64,000 bases of DNA from CAWBQO01 sp963790965 (GTDB lineage Bacteria > Bacteroidota > Rhodothermia > Rhodothermales > DASSAV01), in the NCBI GenBank assembly GCA_963790965.1, contig CAWBQO010000006.1, forward strand, positions 124,001 through 188,000. The letters run 5' to 3'. A program made the translations under genes and the position numbers. Under the pieces are notes generated by a model that was not told the origin of the DNA, made no database searches, and was given only the letters and a program-made list of their open reading frames with translations. Shown here piece by piece: positions 17,210 to 25,627 of this stretch. Position 1 is the first letter of the stretch, and each line of letters begins with the position of its first letter.

Positions 17210-17536
17210 AGAGTCAAGTTCACTTCCTCAAACAAATTGGACCGCTCCCGAGCCGGAGCCGCGAGAACGTACGGCGCGGGAAGAAGTGTTCAAGGCTACT
17301 GCACAGAGGCAGCAACATCAACATCTTCTACTCCCCTTTACGAATGCTTTACAAGCCGGCTCCTGTGGTCAGGTTTGCTCCGCGCCAACCCGCAGCCTCT
17401 TCCGCTTCATCTTCACGAGGATATAATACCCCGCACTGCCGCCCTTGGTCGTGTGCGGACACCTCTCTCGTGACAATTTCAGGTGACAAACCGGCTGTAG
17501 AAGAGGATCGCGGCCCCTGCCGCCCCGCCGCATGGC
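17210..17536. other. 327-bp gap, likely promoter region of the glycan block; no gene seen
   Basis: This lies between the end of the GH94 gene and the start of the epimerase gene, both on the minus strand. An AT-rich TATTATAT on the minus strand near 17425 could be a -10-like element, but no clear partner box is seen. I find no convincing hairpin terminator for the GH94 gene, and no coding potential that beats chance. Confidence 0.4.
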
Positions 17537-20500
17537 TCATCCGATCCGAACAACTACCTCGTGCCCGCCGCCGTCTCCCGCTATGGAAACGCGGACCGTG
17601 CCCTCAGCGACTTCGAGATCCTTGCCGTCGCAGGTTGCATGGATACCGGCCTCTCCGGCGCGGCTGACTGCGAAATGATAGGTCTCCTGCGTACCCGGCA
17701 GGCGGTAGACCAGCCGATAGCCCGGCCACGACTCCGGCAGGCGAGGCTGGAGCCGGAGAAAACGACCGTCTTCCACCGTAAACCCGAGTAGGGTTTCCAC
17801 GGCGACGCGCCACATCCACCCCGCCGACCCGGTGTACCACGTCCACCCGCCGCGCCCGATGTGCGGCTGCACGCCATACACATCCGCGGCGATCACGTAC
17901 GGCTCGACGACATATCTTTCGGCGTCCTCTTTGGTCTCGGCATGACTGACGGGCGAAAGCATTTTGAGTAGCGTTGCCGCGCGGTCGGTGCGGCCCGCCT
18001 CCGCCAGCGCGCGCACGGCCCACAAGGCCGCATGGGTATACTGCCCACCGTTCTCCCGCACGCCCGGCAAATACCCCTTGATGTAGCCGGGATCGTGGGG
18101 CGTCCTGTCGAAAGCCGGGGTAAGCAGGCGAATGATGCCCTCGTCTTCAGAGACCAGGAAGCGCTCCATGTTGCCGAGCGCCTCGTCGGCGCGCTCCTTT
18201 GGTGCCGCGCCTGAGAGCACGGCCCACGCCTGTGCCAGCGCGTCAATGCGGCACTCGTCGTTCTCGGCCGACCCAAGCGGCGCGCCGTTGTCGTAGTAAG
18301 CCCGTCGGTACCAGGCTCCGTCCCAGCCCGCTTCGTTCAACGCCTTCTGCAGATGCTCCCGGTAGCTCCAGTAGCGCGCCGCCCGCTCCTCGTCATGACG
18401 GCGGACGCAGATCGGCAAGAACTCTGCGATGATCTTATAGAGAAAGAATCCCATCCAGACACTCTCGCCCCGCCCTTCGCGGCCCACCCGGTTCATCCCG
18501 TCGTTCCAGTCGCCCGTGCCCATCAGCGGTAGGCCGTGGACACCGCGCGTGAGCGAACGGTCGAGAGCGCGGCAGCAGTGCTCGTAAAGATCCGCGCTCT
18601 CTCCGGATTCACGCGCCGACAGGAAAGCTTCGTCCTCTCCATCTTCCAGCAATCGAGCGGTGAGAAACGGCGCGATTTCGTCAAGGATGCCGCCGTCACC
18701 GGTCGTGGAGACGTAGTAGGCCGTGACGTAAGGCAACCACAGCAAATCGTCCGAGAAGCGCGTGCGGAGTCCTTTGTCAAGCGGCGGATGCCACCAGTGA
18801 AGCACGTCTCCCTCGGCAAACTGGTGCGCCGCGTGGAGCAGGATCTGCGCCCGCGTCCGTTCAGGGGCCAGATAAATGAGCGCCGCCGCGTCCTGCAGCT
18901 GGTCCCGGAACCCAAACGCGCCCCCGGACTGGTAGAACGCCGTCCTCCCCCAGATCCGGCAGCTCAGATTCTGATATACCAGCCAGCCGTTCACCATCAC
19001 GTCGATCTCCGGCACCGGTGTCTCGATCTGAAGCCCGCCCACAAGATCATCCCAGAATGCTTCCACCGCTCGCAACGCCTCGTCCGCCACGCCCGCCGTG
19101 CAATAGCGTTCGATAAGCGCTTGCGCCGCTTCTACATCCGCGGTCTCGCCGAGTAGAAAGACGAATGTGCGCGACGCTCCCGGACCCAGCGAGAAAGGCG
19201 CGGAGGTCGCCGCACAAGACATCCCGCCTGCGCCGCCCCAATCCGTCGCCTCGCCCGCCCTTCCGTGCATCTGCGAGGAAGGAGGACGTTCCAACGAACT
19301 AACAAACGCTTCGCGGTCTGTCGCGAAGGACTCGCGGTGCGCGGCATCCGAGGTGAAGAAGGCGCAGCGACCGGCAAACGCACCTTCGCGTTCAGAGCTG
19401 GCGAATGTAGCCCCGGCGTCTTCGCTCTCCCAAGTGCGAACCCCCGCGCTTCCGGCCGCGTCCCCGCCAAGCACCCACTGCGCGAAAGAATGGATCGAAA
19501 GTGCGCGCGGCGCTTCCCCTGTATTCGTCACGCGCACACGGGTGATCTTGACGGGATCATGGCGCGGAACGAACTGCGTGGCTTCCGAGGTGAGTCCTTC
19601 CCCATCGAAAAGGAAAGCCGTGTAGCCAAACCCGTGGCGCACCCGGTACCGTCCTCTTCCAGGACGCGGGCCGGGCATGAGAGAACAGCACCCTCCGTCC
19701 CGCTCGTCCCGCAAGAAGAAGGCCTCGCCGGGCGGATCGGCAACGGGATCGTTGGACCACGGCGTCAGGCGGTGCTCCCGGCTGTTCAGGCTCCACGTCG
19801 TGCCGCTGCCCCGCTCCGTCGCGATGAAACCAAACGCTTCATTCGCAATGACATTCGACCACGGTGCCGGCGGCAAGTGCATCCGCCCCTCGCCATGATC
19901 CAGCCGAATCTCATAGACCCTGCCGCCATCGGCAAACCCGCCGTACGCGTTAAAGAACTGCAGGTCGTCCGGAGTGGTCTCGCCGGCGGCCGGCGAGGCG
20001 CAGGGCGCTTTCGCAATACCGGCCGGCCGCAAATCCTTTCGATCACCCAGCGCTCCGGCGAGAGCCGCAACCGCATCCGTCTGCTCAAAAGCCGCCGAAA
20101 GGCGGAACACCACCTCCGCCGATCCGCGCGCCTCCAGCCGGACTGGCGCGCGCAAGCTGAATACCGGGTCGAGGACGTTGCCCGTCGTTCCGGACAGCGG
20201 CTCGCCGTGGGCCCGCGCCGAGGCGAGATCGTTGCCGCGTCCGATGAAGCGCGCGCGGTCCGTCTCCACCGACACCGGGCCGCTCACGTCGCCGCTGACC
20301 GCATGAGCGGCGGCAATGACCCTCTCCCCCGGCGACCGCTTCCGTCGCCAGGCAACCAGGCAGCCGGGGTGCTCCTCGTAGGCGGTTTGCACGAAGAGTT
20401 TTGAAAACGCCGGGTGCGAACGGTCCGCGGCGGCGTCGCTCAATACCAGTTCCACATAGCTCGTCACGTCGAGCCGCCGTTCACGGTCCGTTAAGTTCGT

Positions 20501-20797
20501 GACGCGCAGCCGCCGGGTCTCCACGTTCTCGGAGGGACTTGCTGAGATGGTCAGTTCCATCTTCAGTTCATATGCAGCGTCTTGCCAGGACCGTTCTCTC
20601 TCGCCGCCCGGCCGCGCGCCCGCCGCACCCACCCGGTACACCACGCCCGCCTCAGGCTCACGCACCCACAGCGAAAAGCCCCCCGATGCCGCGATGCCCT
20701 GCGCCTTTCGGGTGATCGCCTGTCCGTCAAACGCGCTGAACCCCTCCGCCGCGGCATCCAGTGAGACGTCGTACCGCCCGTTCGAAAGGCATATCAT
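17537..20797 (-). CDS. GH94-family phosphorylase, probable 1,2-beta-oligoglucan phosphorylase
   Basis: About 1086 residues from the ATG at 20797 (upstream GGAG); a TTG at 20860 in the same frame would add 21 unconserved residues. The protein begins ICLSNGRYDVSL, as stand-alone beta-1,2-oligoglucan phosphorylases do, has two beta-sandwich segments and then an (alpha/alpha)6 barrel with GRTAFYQSGGAFGFRDQLQD. General-acid Asp766 lies in MGTGDWNDGMNRVG, followed by GYLPGVRENGGQYTHAA. It would split intracellular beta-1,2-glucooligosaccharides with phosphate to glucose 1-phosphate. The GT84 and transmembrane parts of cyclic glucan synthase (NdvB) are absent, so synthesis is unlikely. It lies downstream of the ABC permeases and GH144 genes, which supports the substrate. 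Cellobiose-type GH94 enzymes are shorter. Confidence 0.85.
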   Translation of the reverse strand: MICLSNGRYDVSLDAAAEGFSAFDGQAITRKAQGIAASGGFSLWVREPEAGVVYRVGAAGARPGGERERSWQDAAYELKMELTISASPSENVETRRLRVTNLTDRERRLDVTSYVELVLSDAAADRSHPAFSKLFVQTAYEEHPGCLVAWRRKRSPGERVIAAAHAVSGDVSGPVSVETDRARFIGRGNDLASARAHGEPLSGTTGNVLDPVFSLRAPVRLEARGSAEVVFRLSAAFEQTDAVAALAGALGDRKDLRPAGIAKAPCASPAAGETTPDDLQFFNAYGGFADGGRVYEIRLDHGEGRMHLPPAPWSNVIANEAFGFIATERGSGTTWSLNSREHRLTPWSNDPVADPPGEAFFLRDERDGGCCSLMPGPRPGRGRYRVRHGFGYTAFLFDGEGLTSEATQFVPRHDPVKITRVRVTNTGEAPRALSIHSFAQWVLGGDAAGSAGVRTWESEDAGATFASSEREGAFAGRCAFFTSDAAHRESFATDREAFVSSLERPPSSQMHGRAGEATDWGGAGGMSCAATSAPFSLGPGASRTFVFLLGETADVEAAQALIERYCTAGVADEALRAVEAFWDDLVGGLQIETPVPEIDVMVNGWLVYQNLSCRIWGRTAFYQSGGAFGFRDQLQDAAALIYLAPERTRAQILLHAAHQFAEGDVLHWWHPPLDKGLRTRFSDDLLWLPYVTAYYVSTTGDGGILDEIAPFLTARLLEDGEDEAFLSARESGESADLYEHCCRALDRSLTRGVHGLPLMGTGDWNDGMNRVGREGRGESVWMGFFLYKIIAEFLPICVRRHDEERAARYWSYREHLQKALNEAGWDGAWYRRAYYDNGAPLGSAENDECRIDALAQAWAVLSGAAPKERADEALGNMERFLVSEDEGIIRLLTPAFDRTPHDPGYIKGYLPGVRENGGQYTHAALWAVRALAEAGRTDRAATLLKMLSPVSHAETKEDAERYVVEPYVIAADVYGVQPHIGRGGWTWYTGSAGWMWRVAVETLLGFTVEDGRFLRLQPRLPESWPGYRLVYRLPGTQETYHFAVSRAGEAGIHATCDGKDLEVAEGTVRVSIAGDGGGHEVVVRIG

Positions 20798-20860
20798 CGC
20801 TCCAGAACCCGCCGCGCCACCACGCGCCCGGGAAGGTGTACTCTGAGAACTATTTTCCAA

Positions 20861-21537
20861 GAATCTTCTTCTTTAAGTGCAAGATTTATTATCCATCCGG
20901 AGTGCATCACCCACCCGTCTGGAGGCCTTAATGGAGCCAGCTACAATGTTCACGAATGCGGCCGGCACGATCTTAAGAGACTGTTAATTTACTATGGATG
21001 AAATACATCGTTTATTTAAACTGCTTTGTAATCAACTGGAATACTGCCTAACACCCCCTTGAATCCCCCTCAAGGGGGAAGTTGCGTGGGTGCTTTGGTT
21101 CATATCGACAGCTACAAACAACGCGTTCTTTTATTTCAATAGACCTGTTACGCGTTCACCATGCTTCGACAGCCTTTTGGCAGCCTGAGAGGGCAGATCC
21201 TTCGTTTCGTTCAGGATAACAAGCGGGGACGTCGGAGTGGGCGAAAAAGCGACGGCACACGAAAAGCAGAACATCCCGTCTCTGTCACGCCGGCGAAGCG
21301 AAGCATCTCAGCATACCTTTTAATCGATGTTGAGTTAAGCCACACGACCTTTAATGCCTGATGTGGATTCGCCTTATTCCAATAGGCTTTTTCCATCTCG
21401 TTTGGGGGAATTGCATGAGAGAGTTACGCAGCATTCCAGGCTCGTACAAAGCGCTAAGAATAAACGATGTTTTTCATCTATAGTTAATCAACAGTCCCTT
21501 GACGCAAACGAAAGATGGATCATAGTTGACAACGCTT
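20861..21537. repeat. Repeat-bearing gap between permease and GH94 genes
   Basis: About 680 bp without a gene. It contains a C-rich hairpin repeat (21051-21083), a reverse family-2 element near 21194-21220 (GATCCTTCGTTTCGTTCAGG) and a GTCAC-type family-3 relative at 21284-21308 that ends GCGAAGCGAAGCATCT. AT-rich stretches at 20980-21030 and 21440-21530 could hold promoters. The small frames here are repeat translations, not genes. Confidence 0.75.
21051..21083. repeat. C-rich/G-rich hairpin repeat, copy 3
   Basis: The best-preserved copy: ACACCCCCTTGAATCCCCCT, then CAAGGGGGAAGTT. The stem CCCCCT/AGGGGG is perfect. The tail GCTTTGGTTCATATCGACAG and onward matches the tail of the copy at 24225 at most positions. 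Confidence 0.8.
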
Positions 21538-22362
21538 CTATCCCTTAATGCCGCCCAGCATGATCCCGTCGATATAATGCTTCTGCAGCACGATGAAGAG
21601 TAAAAGCACCGGAAGAACGGTCAGCACCGCTCCCGCCATGATGAGTTCGGTGTCCTGCACGTGTTCGCCTACCATGTTCGCCAGCGCCACCGGGAGCGTG
21701 TACATGGAATTGTCGGAGAGCACGATGAGCGGCCACATAAAGTCGTTCCATGTAGCCATAAAGGTGAATACGGCGAGTGTCACGAGGATGGGCTTGAGCA
21801 GCGGCATGACGACTACCCAGTAGATCCGCCACTCGCTCGCCCCGTCCACCCGCGCCGCGTCCAGGAGCGCGTCTGGAATCGAAAGCGCATACTGCCTTAC
21901 GAGGAAGATGCCAAAGATCGAGGCGAGGCCCGGCACGATCACACCCGCATACGAGTTGATCAGCCCAAAGCTTTTCATCATGAGAAAAAGCGGAAGCATC
22001 GCAACCTGCACGGGAATGACAAGCCCGGCCATGAGCACCTTGAACAGTCCCTCTCGCCCTTTGAAGCGAAACTTCGCGAAGGCGTAGCCCGCCATTGAAT
22101 TGACGAGCAGCGACACGGCCGTCACCGCAAGGGCAAGCAAGGTGCTATTGAAGAAGTAGCGCCCGATGTTCATGCGCGTGAAAAGCGCGCGGTAATGATC
22201 GAGCGTCACCTCCGCCGGAAAAAGTCTTGGGGGCGAGGACAAAGCCGCCCCCGTCGGCATGAACGAGGCCGAAACCATCCACACGAGGGGGATGAGCACG
22301 AGCGCCGCAATTACGATAAGCGCGGCGTGAACGGCAATGAGGGCCAACCTGCGCGGCTTCAT
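21538..22362 (-). CDS. ABC sugar transporter permease (MalG-like)
   Basis: 274 residues from the ATG at 22362, in an ATGA overlap with the other permease gene; sequence upstream in this frame overlaps that gene and is not conserved. Six transmembrane segments are expected: LALIAVHAALIVIAALVLIP first, then NSTLLALAVTAVSLLVNSMA and so on. The cytoplasmic EAA loop is clear (DAARVDGASEWRIYWVVVMP). MalG-type inner-membrane subunit of a CUT1 oligosaccharide importer; with the neighbouring phosphorylase and GH144 genes, its cargo is probably beta-1,2-glucooligosaccharides. No gene for the ATPase subunit is nearby. Confidence 0.92.
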   Translation of the reverse strand: MKPRRLALIAVHAALIVIAALVLIPLVWMVSASFMPTGAALSSPPRLFPAEVTLDHYRALFTRMNIGRYFFNSTLLALAVTAVSLLVNSMAGYAFAKFRFKGREGLFKVLMAGLVIPVQVAMLPLFLMMKSFGLINSYAGVIVPGLASIFGIFLVRQYALSIPDALLDAARVDGASEWRIYWVVVMPLLKPILVTLAVFTFMATWNDFMWPLIVLSDNSMYTLPVALANMVGEHVQDTELIMAGAVLTVLPVLLLFIVLQKHYIDGIMLGGIKG

Positions 22363-23318
22363 TCGTAACGCTCCGTTTGTAGTCGCAGCTGCACGAGCGT
22401 CGCGACGAAGATGATGAGGAAGAGCACGAACGCGATCGCCGCCGCGTACCCCATGTTCCACCACTTGAAGCCTTCGCGGTACATATGCAGCACGACGCTC
22501 AGCGTGCCGTTCTGCGGCCCGCCCTCCGTCATGACGTAAGGCTCGGCGAAAAGCTGAAAATACCCGATCATCGTAATGATGCTCACGAAGAGAAACGTCG
22601 GGGCCAGCATCGGCAGCGTGATGGTCCAGAACCGCTGCCACGCGGAAGCCCCGTCAACGACGGCCGCCTCGTATAAATAGTCAGGCACGTTCTGCAGGCC
22701 GGCCACGAAGATGATCATGTTGTAGCCGAAGTTCTTCCAAACGGCCATGAGGATGATGGCAGGCATGGCCCAGTCCGCATCGCCGAGCCAGTTCACCGGG
22801 CCGATACCGACAAAGCCGAGGGCGTAGTTGAGCAGCCCGTATCGCGCGTGAAGCAAATAGCGCCAGGCGACCGCTACGGCGACGAGCGTCGTCACAACCG
22901 GCGCAAAGTATATGGATCTAAAGAACCCCTGAAACCGGACACCGCGCGTAGAAAGGAGCAGGGCCACGCCGAGAGACATCCCGACCGAGAGCGGTCCGCC
23001 AATGAGAACGAAATATCCCGTGTTCTTCAGCGCCTGCCAGAACAACGGGTCGCTCAAGAGCGCGGCGTAGTTGCCCAGACCAACGAAACGCGCACTACCC
23101 AGATCGGCGATGGCATAGATGTCAAAGTCGGTCACGCTCAGGAGCAGCGCCGCGGCCACGGGCGCGAAAAAGAACACCGCGAGCACAAGCAGTGCCGGCG
23201 CAAGAAAGAGCAGCGCCGCAGTTGACGCACCCGTTCTCCCGCCCCGCACCCGCACCGCAGGTCCGCTCACCGGCTCCGCTACCCGCTCCGTCGGCCGCGC
23301 TGAAGTAACCGTGCTCAC
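22359..23318 (-). CDS. ABC sugar transporter permease (MalF/UgpA-like)
   Basis: 319 residues from a GTG at 23318 that has an AGGGG Shine-Dalgarno about 10 nt upstream; the frame extends to another GTG at 23345 without such a site. After a 30-residue basic/polar tail comes AALLFLAPALLVLAVFFFAP, then further membrane helices and the EAA loop (EAAVVDGASAWQRFWTITLP). Partner of the MalG-like permease; together they form the membrane channel of a CUT1-type importer. The 1-kb repeat region upstream separates it from the substrate-binding protein gene, which is unusual, since these three genes are normally contiguous. Confidence 0.9.
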   Translation of the reverse strand: MSTVTSARPTERVAEPVSGPAVRVRGGRTGASTAALLFLAPALLVLAVFFFAPVAAALLLSVTDFDIYAIADLGSARFVGLGNYAALLSDPLFWQALKNTGYFVLIGGPLSVGMSLGVALLLSTRGVRFQGFFRSIYFAPVVTTLVAVAVAWRYLLHARYGLLNYALGFVGIGPVNWLGDADWAMPAIILMAVWKNFGYNMIIFVAGLQNVPDYLYEAAVVDGASAWQRFWTITLPMLAPTFLFVSIITMIGYFQLFAEPYVMTEGGPQNGTLSVVLHMYREGFKWWNMGYAAAIAFVLFLIIFVATLVQLRLQTERYE

Positions 23319-23436
23319 AACAGTATCACCCCTACTTTTTACCACGCAGTATTTTAGAAGACCAAGTCGTCATCCTTTATTGCCGCCACTCAATGCAATA
23401 ACATCGCAGCGAATTACCTGCGATCATTCCCCGCTT

Positions 23437-24131
23437 GTCATCCTGAACGCAGTGAAGAATGTATCCTTCCGGACTTATAAAAGACCATCGAAACAAGGGA
23501 ACAAAGGTCGTGTGAGTCAAACCAACAGCTAACTACAGCAACACAGATGCTTCGCTTCGCTCAGCATGACACGCCCGGGAGGTTCTGCCTTTCTTGTCCT
23601 CTTTCGTTTTCCGCCTCCCCCGTTTTCCGCCTCCGCCAACATCCCCGGTTTGTCATCCTGAACGCAGTGAAGGATCCACCCTTCCGGACCATTGAAGCAA
23701 GGAATCAAAGGTCTTATGAGTCAGATTAACCGCCACCTGAAGCAAAACAGATGCTTCGCTTCGCTCAGCATGACACGCCGGGGGCGTTCTGCCTTTCTCG
23801 TGCTCTTTCGTTTTTCGCCTCCCCCGCTTTCCACCTCCTCTCTTTTCCGCCTCCTCCAACACCCCGGTTTGTCATCCTGAACGCAGTGAAGGATCCACCC
23901 TTCCGGACCATTGACACAAGGAAACTAAGGTCGTATGAGTCAGATTAACCGCCACCTGAAGCAAAACAGATGCTTCGCTTCGCTCAGCATGACAAGGGCG
24001 GAAGGTTCTGCATTTCTTCTGGTCCGTCACTTTTGCGCCTTTTCCGTTTTTCGCCTCCTCCCTTTTTCGCCTCCTCCCTTTTCCGCCTACTCCAACACCC
24101 CTGTTTGTCGTCCTGAACGAAGTGAAGGATC
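23437..24131. repeat. Three and a half tandem copies (215-236-bp spacing) of a composite hairpin element
   Basis: Each full unit starts with a family-2 element (GTCATCCTGAACGCAGTGAA) at 23437, 23652 and 23871; a partial one follows at 24107. About 80-100 nt later comes a reverse family-3 element (AGATGCTTCGCTTCGCTCAG, ending CATGAC) at 23545, 23749 and 23969. Units are thus bounded by GTCAT and ATGAC, like short inverted-repeat elements. The spacer (GAGTCAGATTAACCGCCACC and neighbours) is shared by units 2 and 3, and a pyrimidine-rich TTTTCCGCCTCC-like microrepeat of variable length separates units. Frames reading CHPERSEG, VILNAVKD or MLRFAQHD come from these elements and are not genes. Confidence 0.88.
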
Positions 24132-24224
24132 TACCCTTCCCGACTGCTTAGAGACTTTTGATTAACTGTCGATGGGATGTACCGCAAATATCCCGGACCA
24201 TGTACTTAGCTGAAACGCTCGCTA

Positions 24225-24255
24225 ACACCCCCTTGAATCCCCATCGAGGGGGAAG
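24225..24255. repeat. C-rich/G-rich hairpin repeat, copy 4
   Basis: ACACCCCCTTGAATCCCCAT then CGAGGGGGAAGTT: the same unit as at 21051 with two changes in the stem-loop. It is followed by a matching tail to about 24300 (CAGCTACATACAGCGCGTT). It lies about 100 bp downstream of the stop of the substrate-binding protein gene. Confidence 0.75.
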
Positions 24256-24346
24256 TTGCGTTGGTACTTCGGTCCATTTCACCAGCTACATACAGCGCGT
24301 TCCATTATTTCGAAGCCTCTAAGCGTTTTAACTTTCGACCCCGTTC

Positions 24347-25627
24347 CTACCGCTTTTCCTTTCTCGACAATAAATACCGGCGTTTCTCGAGGATGCGATC
24401 CACGTCGCGGTCGAGCGCCGCAAGGGCCTCGTCGATCGTGAGATCGCCGCGTATGGCGGCCTCCGTGTACTCGTAGATCTTGGTCGCAATGCGCTCCCAC
24501 TCCGGCACCTTCGGCGTCGGCCGCACGTGCCGCAACTGCTCCCTGAACGCGCCCGCATACGGATTCTGTTCGAGCAGCGGCGTACTCCAGGCTGTCTCAC
24601 GCGGGGGGAGATCGCCGCTGAGTTCATAAAAACGCGCCTGCACGTCCGGTCGCGACAAGAACTCGATGAACTGCCACGCTTCCGCCTTCTTCTCCGACCC
24701 GGCAAAGAGCACCAGACTCGATCCGCCCGCCACGGAAATCCCCTTCTCGCCCTCTACCGGCCCCGGCATCGGCGCGGTCATCCAGTCGCCCTGCAGGCTG
24801 TCCGGCAGCCGCCGCTTGAACTCGCCGATGTTCCAGGGGCCGGTCAGGAACGCCGCAATGTAGCCCCGGCTGAACTCCTGGTAAACGTTCGAGATCTGCG
24901 TAGTACCGAGCGCGGGCGCGAGACCGTCATCGAAGAGGCCGACATAATACGTGAACGCTTTTCGAAACTCCGGACTGCTAAAATTACCATACTGATCATG
25001 GTCCCGCAGCAAATCCGGCTGGGTCTGGAGCGCAAACGAGACCGGATGCTGCCACTCGTTCGTCGGAAGAAGCACGCCGTAATCGGCCCCTTGCGCCTTC
25101 ACGCGCCGCAACGCTTCCGCCCATTCGGTCCACGTATCCGGCGGAGCGGCATACCCGGCTTTCCGAAAGAGATCGGTGCGGTAAAAGACAAGCCGCGTAT
25201 CGACATACCACGGGATGCCATAAACGCGGCCCTCCAGCCTGTTCGTGTCCCAGATCCCGGAAAAGTAGTCCGCCTGATCGACCACCGCAGACTGCGCTAC
25301 AAGCGCATCCAGCGGCTCGAGGGCTTCAAGCGCGACGAATTCCGGCACCCACGTATTGCCGAGCTGGCATAGGTCCGGGGTCGCATTACCGACAAACGCC
25401 GTCAGCAGCTTCTCGTGCGCCGCCGTCCACGGGATCTGCTGCACGCGCACGCGAACGCCGGGATGTTCACGTTCAAAGTCGGGTACGAGTTCTTTAATCA
25501 ACTCGCCCTCAACACCGATGCCCCAAAAGTCGAGCACAACCGGACCATCCGCCCGCGCCCTGCATCCAAGCAGGAGGGTAACGAGGAGCAGGACGCTCCC
25601 GAGGCTCAGTGGTCCCATTTTCCTCAT
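24347..25627 (-). CDS. ABC sugar transporter substrate-binding lipoprotein (family 1)
   Basis: 426 residues from the ATG at 25627 (ATGA overlap with the GH144 gene). Lipoprotein signal with lipobox LLLGC, Cys22. The mature protein begins VVLDFWGIGVEGELIKELVP and has the CUT1 binding-protein pattern: FEREHPGVRVRVQQIPW, FVGNATPDLCQLGNTWVPEF and FLTGPWNIGEFKRR. It should capture oligosaccharides in the periplasm and hand them to the two permeases. Direct coupling to the GH144 lipoprotein gene is the best sequence evidence that its ligand is a GH144 product. Confidence 0.92.
   Translation of the reverse strand: MRKMGPLSLGSVLLLVTLLLGCRARADGPVVLDFWGIGVEGELIKELVPDFEREHPGVRVRVQQIPWTAAHEKLLTAFVGNATPDLCQLGNTWVPEFVALEALEPLDALVAQSAVVDQADYFSGIWDTNRLEGRVYGIPWYVDTRLVFYRTDLFRKAGYAAPPDTWTEWAEALRRVKAQGADYGVLLPTNEWQHPVSFALQTQPDLLRDHDQYGNFSSPEFRKAFTYYVGLFDDGLAPALGTTQISNVYQEFSRGYIAAFLTGPWNIGEFKRRLPDSLQGDWMTAPMPGPVEGEKGISVAGGSSLVLFAGSEKKAEAWQFIEFLSRPDVQARFYELSGDLPPRETAWSTPLLEQNPYAGAFREQLRHVRPTPKVPEWERIATKIYEYTEAAIRGDLTIDEALAALDRDVDRILEKRRYLLSRKEKR

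Noticed and set aside
23437..24131. Insertion sequence or MITE remnants
   Set aside because: GTCAT/ATGAC ends give an inverted-repeat look, but no transposase, no target duplication and the same elements occur singly; kept as hairpin repeats only.
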